From: Entonaema liquescens
Lineage: Eukaryota > Ascomycota > Sordariomycetes > Xylariales > Xylariaceae
DNA: 64,000 nt
Assembly: GCA_902805475.1 (NCBI GenBank)
Contig: CADCSX010000009.1
Span: 248,001 to 312,000, forward strand
Direction: 5' to 3'
Of the stretch, positions 12,681 to 26,949 are shown one piece after another (the first letter of the stretch is position 1; each line of letters opens with the position of its first letter). The notes under the pieces are model-generated. The model worked only from the letters and a program-made list of their open reading frames with translations. It had not been told where the DNA came from and did not search any database. The translations under genes were made by a program, and so were the position numbers.

Positions 12681-15600
12681 AGAGAGCACTGACACGTTTT
12701 GACAGATCCCGACAACCTAACGAGGATCTTTTCTCGGCCCTAGCCTCCGAAAATATTCTCCGAGATTTGCCTTGAATAACTACCCACAACGGCCGAATCC
12801 GGTATCGCCATCCTTGACGCTAGCCGGAGAGCCGGAGGCACAGTTCATATATGGCCATTTCGTAGGGTACATAACAGGCAAATGAAGAATACGTGCGGAT
12901 TAAGTATGCTAAATGACGCTATGTGCTGCCACGGCAGTAATTAACAGACACAGGGAACAATCTACTTTGCCTCCTGGCTTCCAGTCACGGCGTAGCTACC
13001 TCTTAATCTTCCAAGTCCTGGACGTCTTGCGCAAGTTTGATAGTGGTGTATATTACTTGAGACTTGGCATCAAGATTGGACCAGGTAAGCGCTATAGTAA
13101 ATGACATCTCGCTTCAGCACCAACGGGAGCTATTTTCAGAGCAACCTACATATGCAAGTCTACCCGCAATCGGCGCGGGTGACTACGGTTGCAGCTTTGG
13201 AAGACGCGTAGGAATAGAGAGGGTTACAATACTAACACACCATCAATCCCAAAACGGCAATGTTAAATGATCACATTTCCTTGATCTGGACAATCGGGGT
13301 AAATTGACTGCATGCGGAGTACAGGTAAGCCCACCCTCAGAGGCGGCTTTTAGGTAGCGAGTTCATTAATACTCCGACAGAACAAGGTCTTGGTTACCCG
13401 TCTTCCAAGTTCGTTGACACGAATCATGAATTGCAACAACGGAAGAGGAGGTTTAGTACATCCAAGCTTGATCAACCCAACCCTACGTATAACGTGACAT
13501 AGAATCAGCTATCACCGACGAGCAGCCCGGTTGTAATCATGCTATCCGCAGTAATATCTTTAATCTACCTTATCCTCTTGCCCCCTACATAGTAGCATTT
13601 AACTAGCGAAATACGTAGGTTAGTCAAGGCATAGTTTCTATCAAATTTTTGTATCCATATCACAAGTAAGAGATTGAGCTCGGGCTGCCTATATCAGATA
13701 CCCGGTCCAAGAGAGTAGGATCGCGAACTGTTCTCATTTGGAGCTCCTATTTACCGAACGCGAGATTACATAGCATGGCCGAATTGAGACAACTACGACA
13801 TGACTCCATCAGTTAGTTATCTTACAAAATACAAGATACGCGTTGTTGTCTAGTATGTACCTACCTAGCTAACAAGCCCATATGGACTTTTGTCTACCGT
13901 AACAAGCTGATCGACAAATGAGTGACATCAACTATGTAATTAAGTCGTTGCGGAAGATGCAGTTTGTCAAACCCCTGTCCTACATACACGGACTCTCACC
14001 CGGATACCACGTTTTTCCCCTCACGAGCTCGAGACCGCTCGAGAGGGCTGTCAAAACTGCATGATACCCCAAAAAAACCCCGGAAGATTAATAATAAATA
14101 AATATGTCTCTTCTCATATCCTATCAGAGCCCTCAACGTCTCTCAAACTAACGAAAAATCTATGACTGTGTGTGCCCTGGCATTCTCTAAACCCTAAAAG
14201 TAGAAAAGTTTCAAAGAACTCTTCAACAACCTTGTCACAGACGCTTTGCCCCTTTTCAAGCTTATCTCCGACACTAACTACCATTTCCATTCGATCAATA
14301 ACTTACTTCTCTTATACCCCCGCATTTCAGGGATGCGCGGTACTGCAGCGAGAGGGTTACAAGCAGGGAATCAGGGGCCCGTTGAGATGATCCCTTCAAG
14401 GTCAAGGGTACAACTTCCGCGAGCCGTCGTTACATCGCTTATACGCCGAACTTGACCTGCTAAGACCAATTTGCGCTCAGTGTTGGAAGAGAAAACCCTT
14501 AGATGTACTCGTCTCTATAGCTTTCCAGCCACCGCTAGGGCTATCGGAAGCGCTAAACAACCATTGTTCAAATGAGTCTCAATATACTACCTAGACGAGA
14601 TCTACCTCGACTCACGCCTTGCTAAGTCCAGCAACGTTCATTGGCTACTGTCAGTTCAGCCCTTGCTATTTACATGCCGATATCCAGACTCAAAGTCGAA
14701 GATCTGTTCATACCAAAGTAGGTAGCTGTCTTGGCTGTAGAAGCATACTACAATCATTGCCATCACCATTCTAGTTTTTTAACATATTCCCCAACAAAAT
14801 GGCTATGGGAATTAACTTCATAAAACCACACTACCCGCCAAGCCATATGTTGCCGTTGCAATTGCGAGCTTGCCCTCTTGTGCCTTTCATCGTACTGCTT
14901 ACTCTATGTACCGGTACGACGAGTCGATTCTGGAACCTAATCTCCCGGAATCCATAGAGAGTAGAACCCGTTCCCTCTTCCTTGCCATCAGAAACAATAC
15001 TTACCTATTCTCTAGCGCCGAGCTAGGAACTTGAGGGTCCAGCCCTGGATACCGAGTTGCGCCGAGGTCGACTATGGTCGTTCCCGGTTCGAGCTCTTTT
15101 CCCCTCAATATCCCGTATACGTGTGTTACCGCTGGGTTATGTTACAGTCACTAGGTACGACTCTATGCAGACTTGATGTGTAATAGCCTCACCAGCATAC
15201 AGGAAACCTGCCACACATCCGTACGATGCACAGCCCTCGGCACCAAGATCACGATTTTCTCGGGAAGAGAATAGACCCTGGGAGATCATGTAAGGTAGGT
15301 TAGGTCAGCTAAGCCGACAGTTGGCTCTTCGAGCCGTTAAACCCGTGGTGTAGTAATTACAGGCAGCCTGGCCCAGCCCAGCCAGCTTCTGTAACGGTCG
15401 GATCTGGAGCGGCCAGATGAGGAGGCCCCCGTTGTAGCCGCCTTTTAAATTAATTCTCCGGCGCACTTGAGATATGATGCATAGATGGAGAACGCTTCCA
15501 CCTGGTTGGCTCATTCACTTAACCTGCGGCAGTTGCTCGCTGGCCGCCATCATGCGACCCTTAGTTCTTCTGCTACGATATAGTACATCGCTGCAACATC

Positions 15601-18336
15601 GTAGATTGACTGTAGCGTAACACGATATAGAGATCTGTACGGAGGAATGACTTGCCGTGTCATAGACTCTCGTAAGCATACGTATGCCAGTTACATAGCC
15701 GCACGCGTATGGTCATACCACAGCGAGTACAGCAATTGGTTATTGTCATCTGACCTCCCAAAGGCTCGATCGTATCAAGAAATCGAACCCTTCGACATTC
15801 TTGAATGCTGATTGGAGAATGCGCTGTTCTCTGTTATACTAGCAAAGCGCTTGAAGAAACGACTTGCCTCTCGTACTAAGAAACCTATGGGAGGACGTGC
15901 TGGTCATTTAGGGGTCGAAACTGGTCTATGATTCATGCTTTCATGCCTATTACCCAGAGCAAATTATGCGCTTTACTCTTACTATGAGCCCCAGCGGCTT
16001 CTGTCATTGTCATAGAGGTAAAGCTAAACCCTGTCTCAAGTAGGTGAAAAGTGATGGTCCGAACCTCCAAGGCGGTCAGTTACGGATGAGTGGACACAGC
16101 AGACTGTGACCGATCTGATTAGAACAATGGTTCGTAGGCATCATCTGTAGGCAGGACGTCTTCCATGAGTCAGGGATTTCGCTCCTCTACAGAAGTATAG
16201 CGGCACAGCGCTACACGGCATAATAAAGTACACTCTTCAGGGCACGGTATACTGCATATTAGGCGTAGAAGTAAAAGGTACCGCAACATTATCCGGTCAT
16301 CTGAGGCTGGTCCCAAGATTAATAAATACCTAAACGTACTAGGACTATACGCAGATCCATTCAGTTGAGTAACAGCGCGAAACGCGACAGATATTTCCCA
16401 TAATATCTTTGAATCAGTTACGGCGGTTCACTACGTGGCCCAAAGTAGTTCTACCAGAATGACAAGCCTCATGTACACACTTACATATTCCAATGGATCA
16501 ATGATTATCCAACGTTTTGTCAACTATTACTAACTTAAATCAAAGCTGCTGTGCGAACTGGGCAGATTTAGTGCAACCCTGACTTGTATTAGTGACTAAT
16601 AGAATAGACTCCTCATTAGATAGAATTGACCATTCTTGATAAGCAAGACAATTGGTAATATTTCTCTTGTGAATCACATGCCAATTATCTTGAGTAGGAT
16701 TACTCGAGGGGTTACGACAATAAGAGTTAAGAAAAAGAAAGTCGAGTTACTCGATATAGCTTATCTACCTGAACTGATAAGTTATATTGCCTAGGTAGTT
16801 AATAGAACATATATCAACGGTCATTTGTTTTCTAAAGCTTAATGATAACCCCGTGCGTGATCAAGATGAAATGAAGTTTGGATTTACACTGTTAAAGTGA
16901 AGGACACTATGACTTTGGGAAGCCTTTATTATACGAATCTATCTTAAAAAATACCGTATGATACCTGCGTCCTGGGACGTGTAAGTTCATAATGTGCTCT
17001 AAAACCCATGAATACAAGAGTTATATAACCTGTATAAACTTAGGTAATCATTAAGACGTTTCTATTGCTGGTTATTTGAAAGTAGGTGAACAGGGGATCA
17101 CAAGACTATGGACCAAAACTCTAGATGTCTCATCTAAAGCAAAGAGCTCGTTCTGTGTGCATAGTCGTTGGTTCCCATGGCTAGGTACCTAGGCTTACCT
17201 AGGATTTCTTGCGGAGTAATGAGGTTGCCTCTATGCTTCTTGTCCTACCTGGAGACATTATAGTTGAAATAAGAACACGAAATTAGGAACTAACTATCGG
17301 TGATCTATTTTAAATTCTCTATTAGGTATACTGCTTTGTGGTTACCTCGTCTAGGTAAGTATTGAAAGCTATATAGGCAACTGAGTAGATATAGCCCCGC
17401 CTCTAACAACACTTATATTAATAAATGAAAGATAAGGTGGAGTTATAACACATATTCTAGACAATAACATGGGATGAACCTGTGATGAATATACTGACGT
17501 AGACTGAATGGTGTTCCTAGAAACTGTAACTAGCGAAGATATTCTCTGATGTTTACCTCAAACACTGCATTGGCTATGCTAGTTCACGTCCTTCCTATCG
17601 CCATAGGTTATAGTTTTATGACTTGTGTTACACCGTCTCTTATCGAAGCTAAACCCTGGAGTTGAATGTAAATAATATGTCACAGAACCCCTATTTTATT
17701 GTGCAAATCACATGCAACGACAAGACAATCTACTTTCAATGCTCAGTGATCCCTTAAGGCGTTGTGTAAGTGTTAAGTCTGACTTCTAAGATTGCAGCTA
17801 TCACTATGAGACTATTCTATATTCGAGGAAGTAGCTCGATAGGGTGATCATTTTCTAAGCCGTGTGAAAGTCGGGTACCTAACCTACCTGTTCCGCATTG
17901 GGTATATATGTTTAAGTTTATCATCAAAGCCTACAAAAACATGATGTAAGGCACTTCGCACTTTATGTGTATTTACTGTTCTTCTATAGTCGCTGCTTTA
18001 ATGTCGAGGCCTAGTTGTTCCACTAGACGCCATACGGAAGGCAATAGGTTGTTTGGCACCTATCACCTATCCGCAGTAGCCCTTAGGGCTGCGTGTTCTT
18101 CTAATGACTCCCTTGTCCGAACACACGGTGTATCCTTCCACATCTATATGTATGTAAAAGTATCTACCTGATACCCTATGCGGCCTAACCTCGTGTCCAC
18201 CCCGGTGGTCCTTAGTGTACACACTCGGTATTCCAGGAAAAGTGCCGCGTATGATAGGTTTCTATTCCATTCCAACATCAAATATGTTTCGATACGATTA
18301 AAAAAAAGGTGGGTTAATGCTCAACACCTGGTACTT

Positions 18337-21300
18337 CTAGGCGAAGTAACTTTTCCAAAGGACACCTTCCAGGTCTTCGAGCTGCTCGTGAGTAAAGTAC
18401 TATTCAACATGTTAGTAAACTGATCGCCTAAATGGGGTTCAAGACCGGCGCTTACCTTCTGATCGACCCCCCAACTATCCTGTCTTGTCTTTTTGAATTC
18501 GGACAGTATACTTTTTGTGGCTTTGCCGACAACACCTGGGTCGCTTGCTGCACGCCTTGCAAGTAAGGCTAAGACCTCAGGCATCCAACTCGGAGGTGGC
18601 GTCGCATATGGGAACGCCTCAATCAAAGCGCCAAGACCCAGAACAGCAGCGTGTCTTTTCACGATTTGTTGTGTGACATTGATTGGTGTTTCTGTCCCAG
18701 GCTGTCTCTTCTTTGGCATTGGGTTTCGCGCTAGCTGAGTCTCGAAACGCGACTTTAGGGTGGCGATGAAAGGGTTCCGTATCGTGGCGGGAGAACATCT
18801 GATCATGCCCGCCAGCGTCGCGCCTGCAACAGTCCGAACTTCGAGCTGAGAATCAGCTAGCATGTCACCCACGGCATCGAAAAGCAATTCTCGATGCGAT
18901 GCATCCATCAGGAATAATCTTCGGAAATAGATGACTTGCATATTGACAAGTGCTCTCAAACGCTGGTGCCAACTTGTAGCATTTCTTCCTAGGCGGACCA
19001 ATGCCTCAATAAATGGCGTGTCTTCCCCAATGCGGAAGGGGATGTTAGGCAAGTGGCGGTAGACGTGATAGGCTAGGCGCATTAATTCCGGGTCTTCCTT
19101 CACATCCATCATGTGCAGAAGCTGGTCAATAAACGGCTCTGGGAAGAAAGGGATGAGCTGGATACATTCCTGCGAAGAGAGAGTGTTATCTAGCCATACG
19201 AGGACTGTCTTTGACCCGGACGTGTATGAAGATGGTGTCTGCTGGCCAGGCGTACGTTCTTGGCGCCAGGTTTCGAGACGAGCAAATACGTCTCTGATGG
19301 TAGCGGTAAACTCATCGCTTGGCTTGTAAGGTCGAATGCCAATATTCGAGTCTGCCTTGTTCTGTTCTAGTAGAGCACTGACATTCTCGAACGATTCGTG
19401 ATATCGTGTTCTGTAGATCGTAGCTATGACACGACCGATCGATTCACGTACGGCTTTATATGGATGGTCAATGTGTGCGAGGAAGTCGTCCAAGATGGGT
19501 TGCTCATGGCGATAATGCCAACCACAGTCATTGATTAGGAACTCGAGAAGCTGCACCTTTGAAGACTCTTTAAAGGCAGCGTTCGAATTCATATCTAGGC
19601 GGAAAGAGCTCAGGCGGCCGACAAGCTCGCTAGCACGGCGAGGATCTTTTGTATCAATAATAAAGTGGAGACAAGTAGCCCAGTACGAGAGGTTGTCAGG
19701 TGTAAGATTATCGGCGAAGATATCGAGGATCATCGGTTGTGCAAAACCCCATACTTCCTGCTTCATATGGACAGGATCGTACGCTGTACCAACCATCAAA
19801 GCACCCAAGATCTCTGCTGTGGCGCGATGCTGGTGCTTGTCGCTTCCGTCGCCGTATACTTCGGCCACCAATTCTTTAACGTCCTCAAACTTGAGCTCTG
19901 TTTGCCCGTATATCATGAGGTCAAAGACATGCATAAGCAGTACAACACTGGAAGTTCTAAATCTATCGGAGTTAGAGTCCCGCGGCTCCTGCTTCAGATA
20001 GTCGAAGCACTGAGAAAGCCACTCTCTCGTAATTAACCTGCCGATTTGCTGCCTAGCAGCCTTCTCAACGTCATCGTAGGCATCGAACTTTTCCGGACTC
20101 GCTTTGAAGGCATTGAACTTTTTGCCCCAGACCAACCAACCAGGGTGATCTGTGTCGACATAGTATTCCGCGCTCTCAGGGTGCTTGAAGCTTTCCAAGA
20201 ATGTCTCCGTAAATTTGGTGTCACCCTTCGGAACCGGGATAACGAGCTTGTTGAGATCTTGCTCCTTCTCGCACAGGTAGTCGCGGTAACTATGTCCATA
20301 TACGGCGCGCTGGTCAATCGCAGTGAATATGTTGGAAAATGCGTTTAGATAGTTAGCCCTAAGGCCTGGATGAGGATCATTTGTTCCCTTCACGACGAGC
20401 TCAATGAACTCTGGTGGTGCGATGCTTTCGAAACGCAGGCAGAGGTTCGTTGTAAAGATGGCGCAACGACTAGCAGTCTTCCAGTGTGATTCTTTTGCAA
20501 TCTCCGTTAACTCAAGCCCCAGTGCTGCCTTCTTCTGTTCGACTTTCTTTCTGCGTTCGACGATGAAGTCATGTCTCGCGTTGATAGCTTCTGAACAATC
20601 CTCAGCCGGTTTGATCAAACCAACTATTTCCTCATCGGTGATCACCATCAATTCAAACCGCTTGCCGAAGTCCATCAACGGATAAATAGCGGTTGCTCCA
20701 AGGTTCTGGATTGACGTCTTGTCGACATTGGCTGATTGGATATATAAACGCATCAAATCAGGGGCAAATCTCCAATCCCTCATCAACGTCCTAAGTAGAC
20801 TTGTGAAGAGTAATGTATACATTGCTCCCTTTATACGATCATGGTCAACCTCTTCGAGGGCCTTGCGAAACCTCTCTAGTATGACGGGAATAACGAGCGG
20901 TCGGCCGCCTATCAGGGCCTTCAGCGACGCATCTTGTGCACCTTGGGCGATTCGTCTCACGTCTGCGTATGAAGAGACAGAGGATTCGGCAAGGTCAAGG
21001 AGTAGGCGCTTATCTAAATCGCTCTTTCTTCGGATTGATGCATTGTGCTTGACTCTCTGTAACTGATATGCATCGGCCCTCTTGATAAGAAGAGGTCTGG
21101 GATACACCTTTCGCAAACCACTGATCTTGAAAGGGGCAATATCCGCTCTGTATAATCGAACTAGGCGATCTAATGGGTGTGCCGACCTTTCAAATCCCAC
21201 ATCCGTGATCCAGGTACGGTATGTGTTGTACAGAGCCGTGAAGCAAGCAACATCATCCTCCTGGTGGGAATTAAGGAACGAGTGTGTTCGGGAGAGCAGC

Positions 21301-24272
21301 CGGCCTATATCCTCCCGGAGGTTATGGATTCGGTCATAAAGTGGAGTGTCAGCCGTTAGTAGGTAACCGCTTGGGTATTTGAATTGAGGCTTTGTCTCAT
21401 CATCTTCTCCCACCTCAGCTAACGGATTGTTTTCCTCGTCATCGTCGTCATCGCCACCATCAGCCATGATTTCGTCCTCTTGTTCGTCAGGTTTCCCATT
21501 GCCATTAGGGTATCCACTGGCCTCCCCAGATGCCCTTTTAGGATCAAATAGGGTCGCAAGCCCAGAGATGACCAATCGCAACTGAGTTAATTGGCGAGAG
21601 ACCTCATCTGACCATTCTTTATTCTTTCCCTTTCGACTAACCGGGGGATTATCACTCATAAACGATTCAAGTCGTTGCATGGCTCCTCCAGCCTGTGATT
21701 CAAATAATTCAACCGCAAATTGGATCTCTTCCTGCAAGGGCCGGTGCCATCGAATTGTCAAGTCCGTTGGCGACGTTGTCTGGCCCCAATCATCGACGTC
21801 CAAGCCACGCTCTATGACATCGGGTTCGTAGAGCGAAGTATCTATAGGGTATGTGTGTGTAAGATTGAGAAGTAAATGGTGTATATAGTTGCTGATGTGA
21901 ATAGTAGGGAGGCCTCTGCACTTTTCTTGCATATACTCTGCGATTTCGAAGAGTTCTTTTTTATACTTGAGTACTTCGCTACCCACATGAACAACACACA
22001 TGCTCAAGATACTCACGTGCCACACAAGAGCCCTGTCCCGAGGAAGGACTTCGGTACCGCTGCTTCGATCGGAGGCAGCGCCGTTGTAGTCAATCTCATT
22101 GCGGATGTTAACAATCAACATAGGGATGAATACCTTGAGTGTCTTCTCGGGGTTGACTTTGCAAAGCGCATTGCAGATCCAAGCCATGGCATCGCGGGCT
22201 TGGTGGACTACATGGCTCGAGACGAAAGTAGAAAGCTTCTCTAAAGCCATGTCAAAAAGCTCAGGTGATAGAGAAGCAAACATTGGGGTCAAGGCGGCCG
22301 GTAGAGTATTGATAATATTGTCTTCGGGTGATCCTGAGCGTACCTGCGCCGAATCTGGTAGATTTTCCAGTAATGTAAAGACCTTTCCTAGCAGTGCTAG
22401 TATAAATTCACCGAAACCTGCGGTCGAAGAGCGCACAATGTCCGCTTCATCTTCGTCAGTCAGCTCATTTTTATAGTCAATCTTAACATCTTGGCCCTCG
22501 CGTTCCATCCGCTCCATTTCTCCTTGGACCCATTGCATAGCAAGAGTAGTGTCATGAACCTGGTTAGTCTCTTTTGCCAAAGTCACGAACGGGATACTAT
22601 ACGAAACACTTTGTATGAAGTTTAGGGTATACTGTGTTTTGTTTAGATCGTTAGCATCAATACCAGGTAGAGCTAATGCTAATAGAGCAGTGATGTGACA
22701 TCTGAAGCCTTTCTGACGCGACATGATATTCGCAATCATATTTAGACCACAGAGACTAGAGGTAGTCCGGTGGACTTCAACTAGGCCCTGCAAACTGGGG
22801 TAGAACCTCTGGAGCGCACCAGGCAGCATTAGATCAGGCTCTAGGTAGGTAAGATTCTGGAGAGCGTTGAAGTACAAGCTGGTGATTGCTGAGCTTTTAC
22901 CAAAGAGGCCCATAAATGTAACTTCCCTCAAACTCAAGACAAACCGGTGCTTCAGAGCATCGTTGATCTTCCGTTCGGCCGGCGTATCTTGCTCTTCATT
23001 TTGCTCCCTATTCCAACGCGATACAAACAATTCGCTAAGGTAGTAGGTTAGCTGGGCCAGGATCTTAGACCAAGTTCCGTGATTTGATGGGTGAAAGAAG
23101 GTATCAATCGACTGCATCAGCCCTTCGAGACTATTCAATATTGAATTGTCCTTGCCAAGACAATGGGGAGATAAGGATGATATAATCCAGCGAGCAATGA
23201 TGTAGGGTATCGGATGTTTCTTCTTGTCTTTCTCGAGGAAGATTCCCATTCCAACCGAGTAGTCAAGCGACGTGTATGGTGAATTCGCCTGTCCAACGGG
23301 TATCTCAGTCAGACGGAGGATAGCAGTAAATATTAGATCAGATTGCTCGCGTGTGAAAACACCATGCTCCCCAAACGGTACATGCCGGCACGTCAAATAG
23401 TCCCTGCCAACTCTGGAGAATATATCTATGAAGGCATTATCCACCACCTTAGAGCGGGTCATCAGTGACCAGAGATGGAAGAAAGTAGGTATAAAATCGG
23501 ATGGTTGAGACTGTAGCTCTGTAGGAGGAGCCGGGGTTGTGGGCATTAGAATGTTCAAGAGACCAATGACGATGTAGGCGTTTTGTATATCCGAAGTACT
23601 GAAATAAGGCAGCACTTCCTCCAGAATTGCGCGCCGTTCTTTAGGATCGAAATATAACTGCGAATAGAGGCAAAGTTTCCGAAGATGCTTACCACCCCGT
23701 CGCCTTGAAGAATGATGCGCAGCAGCCTCGCCAGGTAATACTAACGCCTTCAGCTCCGTCCAAAGCGGTCTCCAGTCCAGTAAAAGGTCCTGTTCAGGCT
23801 TAAGAGCTTGCTTTCTCCTAATCAAGGTCACAACCATCTTGGAGAAGCGGTCGGCCGAATTATTATCTAGGCCGGGAGCGAGCGAGAGGTGGAAGTACAG
23901 CTGTACCAGCTTGGCGCGTAACTCCCGGGGCATATCGAATTTGAGCGCCAGCCATCCCTGAAGCTGCCGTGTCCAGTGAAGAGCGCCAGGGGAGAAGTCC
24001 TCAGCCTTGACGGCTATATAGAGCTGCTTCAGTATTCCCTGCAAGGCATTATCACGTGCGGCATCGTCCTCAACCGGGTAGGGTAGCAGTTGGAAGTATG
24101 CAAAGGTACGCGGTCGGTAGCGCTTGGTATCGTCGGTATCAGGTAAGGCAGAGGGCGGCAATCCGGGTGAGGTTGCGCGCGAAATGGTATCGCCTACGGC
24201 ATAAGTGTTGAGGAACTGCGAAGCAGCAGAGAATGCAGCGGCCGCGGCCGCAGGATCGAGTGCTTCATCCAT
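18337..24272 (-). CDS. BLM10: Proteasome activator Blm10/PA200
   Basis: HEAT-repeat protein that caps the 20S proteasome and opens its gate; it acts in the nucleus and cytosol. Exon 1 is 24272-18456 and exon 2 is 18399-18337, separated by a 56-bp intron (18455-18400; donor GTAAGC, branch TTACTAAC, acceptor AATAG). The product is 1959 aa, normal for fungal Blm10. Without splicing the frame runs on into unrelated residues and ends at 18321. With splicing it ends ...EDLEGVLWKSYFA, a hydrophobic-Tyr-X-type tail ending (YFA) that in this family docks into the alpha-ring pocket. The start lies in good context (CACCATGG). A strongly acidic Asp/Glu stretch sits near residue 940, in the region where the family carries a flexible loop. 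The N-terminus has a nine-residue alanine-rich run. It is convergent with nothing nearby. Confidence 0.95.
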
Positions 24273-26949
24273 GGTGGGGGTGAGAATATAACTGTATTAT
24301 ATCGTATCTGAAGCTCGGCCTGGCCTCGTAACTTTGTAATATCGAATCGAATTATGGATTCGGGATATGTGACACAATCCTTATTTCTGTTTGGTTAGCC
24401 TCGAGGTCGAGGCCGGGGTTAGCTGTCGACGTGTCGTTACCTCTCTTCTTCTCTTACACCCTAGTAACGAAGAAGATGATAGTTGACAAAGTTCCTTTGT
24501 GGGAATCGATGGGTGGCGTTTGTCTCGTGCTGCAGCCAGACTAGGGCGCACGCTGACATGTCGCAGCTCCCGGAGCTTGCGTAGCTAGTGGTTCTGGAGT
24601 TTAGAAAGCTCTAAAGGGCGAATGATCTACCCGATGCACCGCACCAAAACCTTTAGGTATAATAAGTTGGGATCCTAACGGCTTCTATTTTTCCCCCTCC
24701 AAAGCCTCGTTACCAGCACGGGATCGCACCAGGTGAGGGACAAAAAAAAACTAACAAATTATCAGACGGGCAGTATGAAGAAACTGACACCCGTTGAAAA
24801 TGATGTTGAGTAATAGTAAAATGGAGGTTGGACAAGGCAGAAGAGAGAGAAGAGGGAAAGATGTATGTAATAGTTTAATAGTTTAGATGCTCGACGCTGG
24901 TCGCTACTAAAAAGCTGCTAGGGTAGTTGATGTCGAAGTGGGGAATTTTAGCTGAAGTAGAAATCGATTAGCAAGTGCAAGTTAGGCCAGTCACTGATGT
25001 TGCTGCGCCTGCTTTTTGTTCTTTCCTAGCGGGCACACAAGAGGCAGAAGGACGAGTACGTAATAAGGCAATTGCGACTACCTTATGCCTGTTACTCACG
25101 CGTTAAAAGGCCGCGCATGACAAGTCTTTATAGTAGCCTAAGGTGGTACCTGCAAACTGATTATCAATTCGATGGTCCTTCAAATGTACAAGCTTCTTTT
25201 TAGTGACTACCTATCGCCTACCCAATTCTAGATAAGCAATTGTGTACCTTAGCACAGCGGCAAAAGCAACTTTATTAATCAATACCTAGGTACCTAGGTA
25301 GATTTAGGTACCTAACGTATCTAGGTATCAACCTGAACTTCTTGAGTACGATATCATAAAATGTTCCAAGCGCGTAGTTAATAGTTTAGTTTAAAGCGAT
25401 ATTTGTATATTATTTATGTGTATTATCTCTGTGGTTCAATTCTTTAAATTTAGAAATCTATTTCTTTTTTTTCCCATTTGCTTTCCTTCTTTTTCTCTTG
25501 CTTTCACCTTTCTTGTTAAATACAATTCCATTCTTCAGCCCAAGCGCGGGCAGATATCAAATGGTGTAAGCCTTATCGACAAGAAAATAATACCGCTCAG
25601 TAGCACCAACTTACACCAACTCAACTATTCGCCACATGGGACATTAACACAACACAAGCGTATAATTAAAAAGGACGCAGCAGTATAGGTTTCCATGTGA
25701 AAAGCTATAGTAATGCAATACTAAGGATACCTTCTTCGTATCATCACATATCATCCAACAGCAGCCCAACAAACATCTCTTTTCACGAGTACCAACAAGC
25801 TTGTTGGCTTACAAAGGAATCAAAATCATAGGCTCAGCTAATGTGTTAGTAACATTTTTAGGATGTATCGTTAAGAGGTGAGGTAGGTAGGTAGGTAGGT
25901 AGGTAGGTAGGTAGGTAGGTAGGTAGGTAGGTAGGTAGGCTTCTACGCGACGTCATGCAGATAATAGATAATCACAGCGGATAATCCGGTTCAGGGCTTT
26001 GGATCGCACCCGATTTGACGGCTGAACTCCCGCAAATCGGTCAGGTCGAATTGCCCAACACCTAACGTTCAACTACTCGCCACATCCGCTTGGGAACTTC
26101 TTTTCGATGAACCAAAATTTTAGAATATCCAAATATTCTTCTCGCTTTTTATATTGCTTGAAATTCATAGGAAGAGAAGAATGCTATATCCCTCCCGTCC
26201 GGTTGCTTACATCCTCATGACCTATCCGATTTACACAGCCTGCAACACCACGGATACGTACATTTCTTTCACATTGCTTTTTCCGTATAAGCTCTTGCTG
26301 ACAGCAGGTTGATACAGTCACATGACATCTCTCCTCTCGTATCTCATAGGTTGATAGGTTGATAGGCTTGTATTCGTAGGGGTCCTGTTACCTATAAGTA
26401 CTAATAGTATCCCTTCTTGCTGATGCTTTTTTGTTGCACAACCACAAGACCATAACTCTGCAGCCTAATACCAACTTACACAAGGTAGGACGTTCCAAAT
26501 CAGAAGCGAGCAAATAGTCCGACGCATGGCCATGACGTGATACCAGTAGGCCTTAAGAGACGTCGATATCGGCGTGGCGGTATACGTACATTTGCCTGTT
26601 CCGCCGATCATCCAATACAACAAGAGAAAACGGATGTGAATAGAATCTTGAAGAAGATATGCGTCAGTTCTGACTGACCTAAGTAGGCATCTAAAGCTGT
26701 GTCGATAGTGAGTGTAACGTAGCAGAGTATTCAAGCTCCTCAAAGCTGACAGAAACGTCATCAAATCTTGCCTATAGTAGGTAGGTATGTGCACGACGCT
26801 CGGCGAAAAGGGTTTGGTTTGGAGAAAGATATATCTAAATAGATTTGCGCTGGCTCGTAATTCACTAGCTAAATATTACCCTATATCGGTAGTCGGTTAC
26901 ATTCTACAGCATCTGATCCTTCTTGAGTACTCAGCTATTAGATCAATCA
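24273..26949. other. Intergenic between BLM10 and the MFS gene
   Basis: Contains the BLM10 promoter side (24273 onward) and the 3' flank of the MFS gene. No gene is seen. A cluster of TACCTAGGTA-type words lies at about 25285-25327 and a 59-bp tetranucleotide array at 25881-25939. The small frames at 25416-25688 and 26465-26794 are low-complexity and unsupported. Confidence 0.55.
25881..25939. repeat. (AGGT)n tetranucleotide array
   Basis: About fifteen uninterrupted copies of AGGT. This is the longest microsatellite in the window and is likely length-polymorphic. Confidence 0.95.

Larger units (their letters stand above)
9775..18336. other. 8.5-kb gene-free region
   Basis: Between vosA and BLM10 I see no supportable protein or RNA gene. 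The longest frames (for example 12273-12692) are low-complexity or on the wrong strand and have no family resemblance. The first few hundred bases are likely the vosA 3' UTR. Base composition drifts AT-rich towards 16-18 kb. The region contains CAGG, GT and ATACA microsatellites and ACCTAGGT-type palindromes. It may be an old, mutated repeat or a non-coding RNA locus, and neither can be shown by eye. Confidence 0.5.

Noticed and set aside
12273..12692. 139-codon frame in the gene desert
   Set aside because: Cys/Ser/Pro-rich without any motif and ends in an ATACA microsatellite.
18321..18455. Continuous reading of BLM10 through to 18321
   Set aside because: These residues are intron plus frame-shifted last exon; the spliced form gives the conserved family C-terminus.
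24508..24518. Rpn4-type proteasome promoter element upstream of BLM10
   Set aside because: GGTGGCGTTT only partly matches GGTGGCAAA; one degenerate match is not evidence.
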